A DNA stretch of 19,920 nucleotides from Scytalidium lignicola (lineage: Eukaryota > Ascomycota > Leotiomycetes): the NCBI GenBank assembly GCA_002812745.2, contig NCSJ02000534.1, forward strand, positions 1-19,920, in the 5' to 3' direction. Made by a program: the position numbers and the translations under genes. The notes beneath the pieces are model-generated. The model was not told the origin of the DNA, searched no databases, and saw only the letters and a list, made by a program, of their open reading frames with translations. How positions within the stretch are numbered: the first letter of the stretch is position 1; each line of letters opens with the position of its first letter. Of this stretch, positions 18,313 through 19,920 are shown in pieces.

Positions 18313-19324
18313 TCACACATAAAATCCCTCCTTCAATAATCTCCATTCCGGACACCACTTCGTAATGGCCGTCAAGTTTTCCGACTGCCACATTGTGACC
18401 TGATGATATCCCAAAGGACTCTCATCCCACACGCTCTGCACCGCAAAACTTGCCGCCACCTCCATGGTTGGAAAACATGCACCAGGGCTACCATCAGCCT
18501 TGTTCGGTAGTTCGAGCATCTTCTTATAAAACCATTGATCCTCGACGGAAATTGGCTCCGGCAGTTCCTCGCGTTCAGCAGTGAAGTTTGATTTCGCAAT
18601 GATATCCAGCATCATGTTTCGATTGCGCAGCGATAATCCACCATTAAAGCCTTGACCCCAAAATGCAACCACCGGCGCGCCAATAAAGTCATACATGAGG
18701 AAATCATCAGCCGTGTGCAGACTTTTGCTGCAGAGGATGGAGTCAGATTGGAAGAGCAACACGTGATCTGCGGGAGCAAGTTGTTCCCAGACCCAGGGGT
18801 TAGTTAAGAAAGTCGACACAGCCACCGAATCAGCAAAATGGACATCTTCCCCGAGGGGGATGATCGAGATGTGGCCTGAGTTTACAAGTCGCGCAAATGC
18901 AGGAGACTTAAAGTCTGGAAGTTGTAGTAGGGATGGGTCAGTGAAGAGGACGATCGGCCATTCGGGTCCAAGGACGGTAGAGAAGTGCAGAATCAACGGG
19001 ATGAGATTGTCCAGCGCTCGATTTTCGATGATTGTCGCGACTTTTTTGCCCTTGATCGAAGCCTTTTGCGATAGTGATACATCGCCGGTACCATGTTGGG
19101 CAACTTCGTGGATGTTTTCACCGTGTAATCGCGTGCTGGAATGGAAGACGACGATAAGGGAAATGAGGAGCAAAAGCGCCAGGATCCATCGCTTGGTGAG
19201 GGGAGAATCTGTGGCGCAAAATGGAGTGTGAGCTACGAAAGAGACATTCTTGATCGAAGCGTAAACTTATAGAGCTTACGAAAATGGGACTGCACCTACT
19301 GCTGTTAAAAGACATCGCAATCAT
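18313..19324 (-). CDS. DUF5672 family type II membrane protein (glycosyltransferase-like), two exons
   Basis: The main exon is 19232-18313, ending in TGA, with no internal stop. It shows DUF5672 signatures: VATIIENRALDNLIPLILHF, WPIVLFTDPS, LLFQSDSILC (residues about 168-178; the Q-S-D-S acidic site resembles a sugar-nucleotide DXD), NGGLSLRNRN (about 205-214), EDQWFYKKM (about 239), and a C-terminus with YHQV and KWCPEWRLL. The exon runs upstream of its first inner Leu into KRWILALLLLISLIVVF, a signal anchor. The best start is ATG at 19324 (or 19315) via an intron at 19299-19233 (GTAGGT...CGTAG, phase 1), giving 314 (or 311) residues. A GTAAGC donor at 19279 is out of phase. The intron lacks a clear CTAAC branch site, so the 5' end is less certain. 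The role is unproven; the family is thought to act on sugars in the secretory pathway. Codon use and CpG content are normal. Confidence 0.8.
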
Positions 19325-19447
19325 TAAGAGAGCGAATCCTGTACTCTGGAAGTATCATTCGTCCAGGCAGGAAGACAAAAATGGAAGATGCGATCGATGT
19401 TAAATTGCGTAGGAGTGGACTAATATAGCATGACTTACAGCACCAAT
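19325..19447. promoter_or_regulatory. Upstream region of the DUF5672 gene
   Basis: This is balanced-composition, non-coding sequence between the gene's start and the AT-rich repeat DNA. I see no clear TATA box or regulator site. The short distance to the AT-rich block suggests the promoter is confined to about 120 bp, or that a later insertion displaced part of it. Confidence 0.35.
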
Positions 19448-19742
19448 CAGTGTTGGGAAAAAAAATTAAAGTAATTAATTACTAATTAATTTATTTAATT
19501 ACTAATTTAATTTAATTTAATTAACAAATTTTAGTATTCAATTTAATTATTAAATTTAATAATTAATTATAAAATTAATTATTTTTGCATAAAATAATGC
19601 ATTTTCCATAAAATTATACAATTCTATAAATTTTAATTCAGTTAAAATACTTGAAATGAAGTCACTTGCTATACAATTTCTGGTATAAAATGACTTTATT
19701 ATAAGTATTTAAACTAATAAACTAATAAACTAATAAACTAAT
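19448..19742. repeat. Extremely AT-rich repeat DNA with a possible hAT-type end
   Basis: CAGTGTTGGG at 19448-19457 followed by TAATTAATTACTAATTA has the look of a hAT terminal inverted repeat. No CCCAACACTG partner is in the window. The rest is TTAAT/AATTA simple sequence. Near-inverted segments GTTAAAATACTT (about 19642) and AAGTATTTAAAC (about 19703) may form a stem. There is no gene. The last 32 bases are four exact copies of AAACTAAT (19711-19742). Confidence 0.4.
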
Positions 19743-19847
19743 TGTTAGGAACGCTATATATAGTAGAATAGCTATTAGCGAGCGATCGCTAATAATCTGC
19801 CNTTTTTTAGGCGAGTGGTAAAGCTATTCAATTACTCGTTCCTAACA
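19743..19847. mobile_element. 105-bp solo-LTR-like (or MITE) insertion with 5-bp target duplication
   Basis: The element starts TGTTAGGAACG and ends CGTTCCTAACA, an 11-bp perfect inverted end pair with TG...CA termini. CTAAT lies directly on both sides (19738-19742 and 19848-19852). It sits within an AAACTAAT tandem array that resumes after it (19853-19868). It holds a TATATATA stretch (about 19755) and the palindrome AGCGATCGCT. Its ends resemble those of the 221-bp LTR at 3761 (TGTTAAGAAC; CCTTAACA). It is short for an LTR, so a small LTR element (SMART-type) solo LTR or a MITE are both possible. Confidence 0.55.
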
Positions 19848-19920
19848 CTAATAAACTAATGAACTAATAACTAAATAACAAATTCTGATTCAATTTCTTG
19901 TAAGTTTTCTAAATTCTCTT
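19848..19920. repeat. Continuation of the AAACTAAT array, then AT-rich sequence
   Basis: CTAAT, AAACTAAT and GAACTAAT (19848-19868) continue the 8-bp repeat seen before the insertion. The repeat then degenerates. There is no gene signal up to the window end. Confidence 0.6.

Noticed and set aside
17975..18322. Open frame of 115 codons on the plus strand
   Set aside because: It is AT-rich low-complexity sequence followed by translation of the GC-rich inverted repeats; no domain and no start context.
18372..18599. Open frame of 75 codons on the minus strand
   Set aside because: It is a shadow of the DUF5672 coding frame, with no independent signal.
18860..19231. Open frame of 123 codons on the plus strand
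   Set aside because: It runs antisense through the DUF5672 gene and is Arg/Ser-rich with no recognisable domain; a shadow frame.
19118..19324. Open frame of 68 codons on the minus strand as a separate small gene
   Set aside because: Its start is useful as the likely first exon of the DUF5672 gene, but past the GTAGGT donor it is an intron read-through in the wrong frame.
1..19920. tRNA, rRNA or CRISPR features
   Set aside because: I looked for cloverleaf arms, rRNA-like conserved blocks and spaced repeats and saw none; the repeats present are LTRs, transposon ends and one microsatellite.

Overview
This window looks like an AT-rich, transposon-packed compartment of a filamentous ascomycete (Pezizomycotina) genome. 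The evidence is Ty3/Gypsy chromovirus and hAT remnants, short GT-AG introns with CTAA-type branch sites, a DUF5672-type gene, and C-to-T/G-to-A decay that turns CAA, CAG and TGG codons into stops as repeat-induced point mutation (RIP) does. Bases 1 to about 18,110 are strongly AT-rich and almost free of intact genes. Balanced composition returns at about 18,120, and one apparently intact gene follows.

Layout. Bases 1-1395 are the 3' end of a Gypsy chromovirus (pol tail with chromodomain, antisense accessory ORF, 3' LTR). Bases 1396-3760 are a second, more decayed Gypsy element (protease, RT, start of RNase H), cut by the LTR of a third element. Bases 3761-5815 are that third element: a 221-bp LTR, a Gag with two CCHC knuckles, and a protease. 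Bases 5816-12954 are a full-length but dead chromovirus of the first family (LTR, gag, protease, RT, RNase H, integrase, chromodomain, antisense ORF, LTR). Bases 12955-16848 hold a RIP-damaged, intron-containing hAT transposase gene on the minus strand. Bases 17325-17858 hold a divergent histone H3-like gene on the plus strand, also damaged. Bases 18120-18259 are a GC-rich block of inverted CCACCCATGGGG motifs resembling a hAT terminus. Bases 18313-19324 are a two-exon DUF5672 membrane-anchored protein gene on the minus strand. Bases 19448-19920 are AT-rich, with a possible hAT-type end and a 105-bp solo-LTR-like insertion inside an 8-bp tandem repeat.

Main points. (1) The H3-like pseudogene has a recognisable H3 tail, two precisely placed introns and a complete histone fold. 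It is divergently paired with a hAT transposase and may be transposon cargo. (2) Both copies of the chromovirus carry a homologous antisense ORF downstream of pol, with a Cys-rich motif and a predicted coiled coil. (3) The full-length chromovirus has unrelated flanks and no target duplication, which suggests recombination between two copies. (4) Most single Ns sit immediately 5' of A/T homopolymers and behave as one surplus base. Dropping three of them puts the whole gag-pol in one register.

Everything here comes from hand translation and alignment. No search was run, and family names rest on motif recognition.
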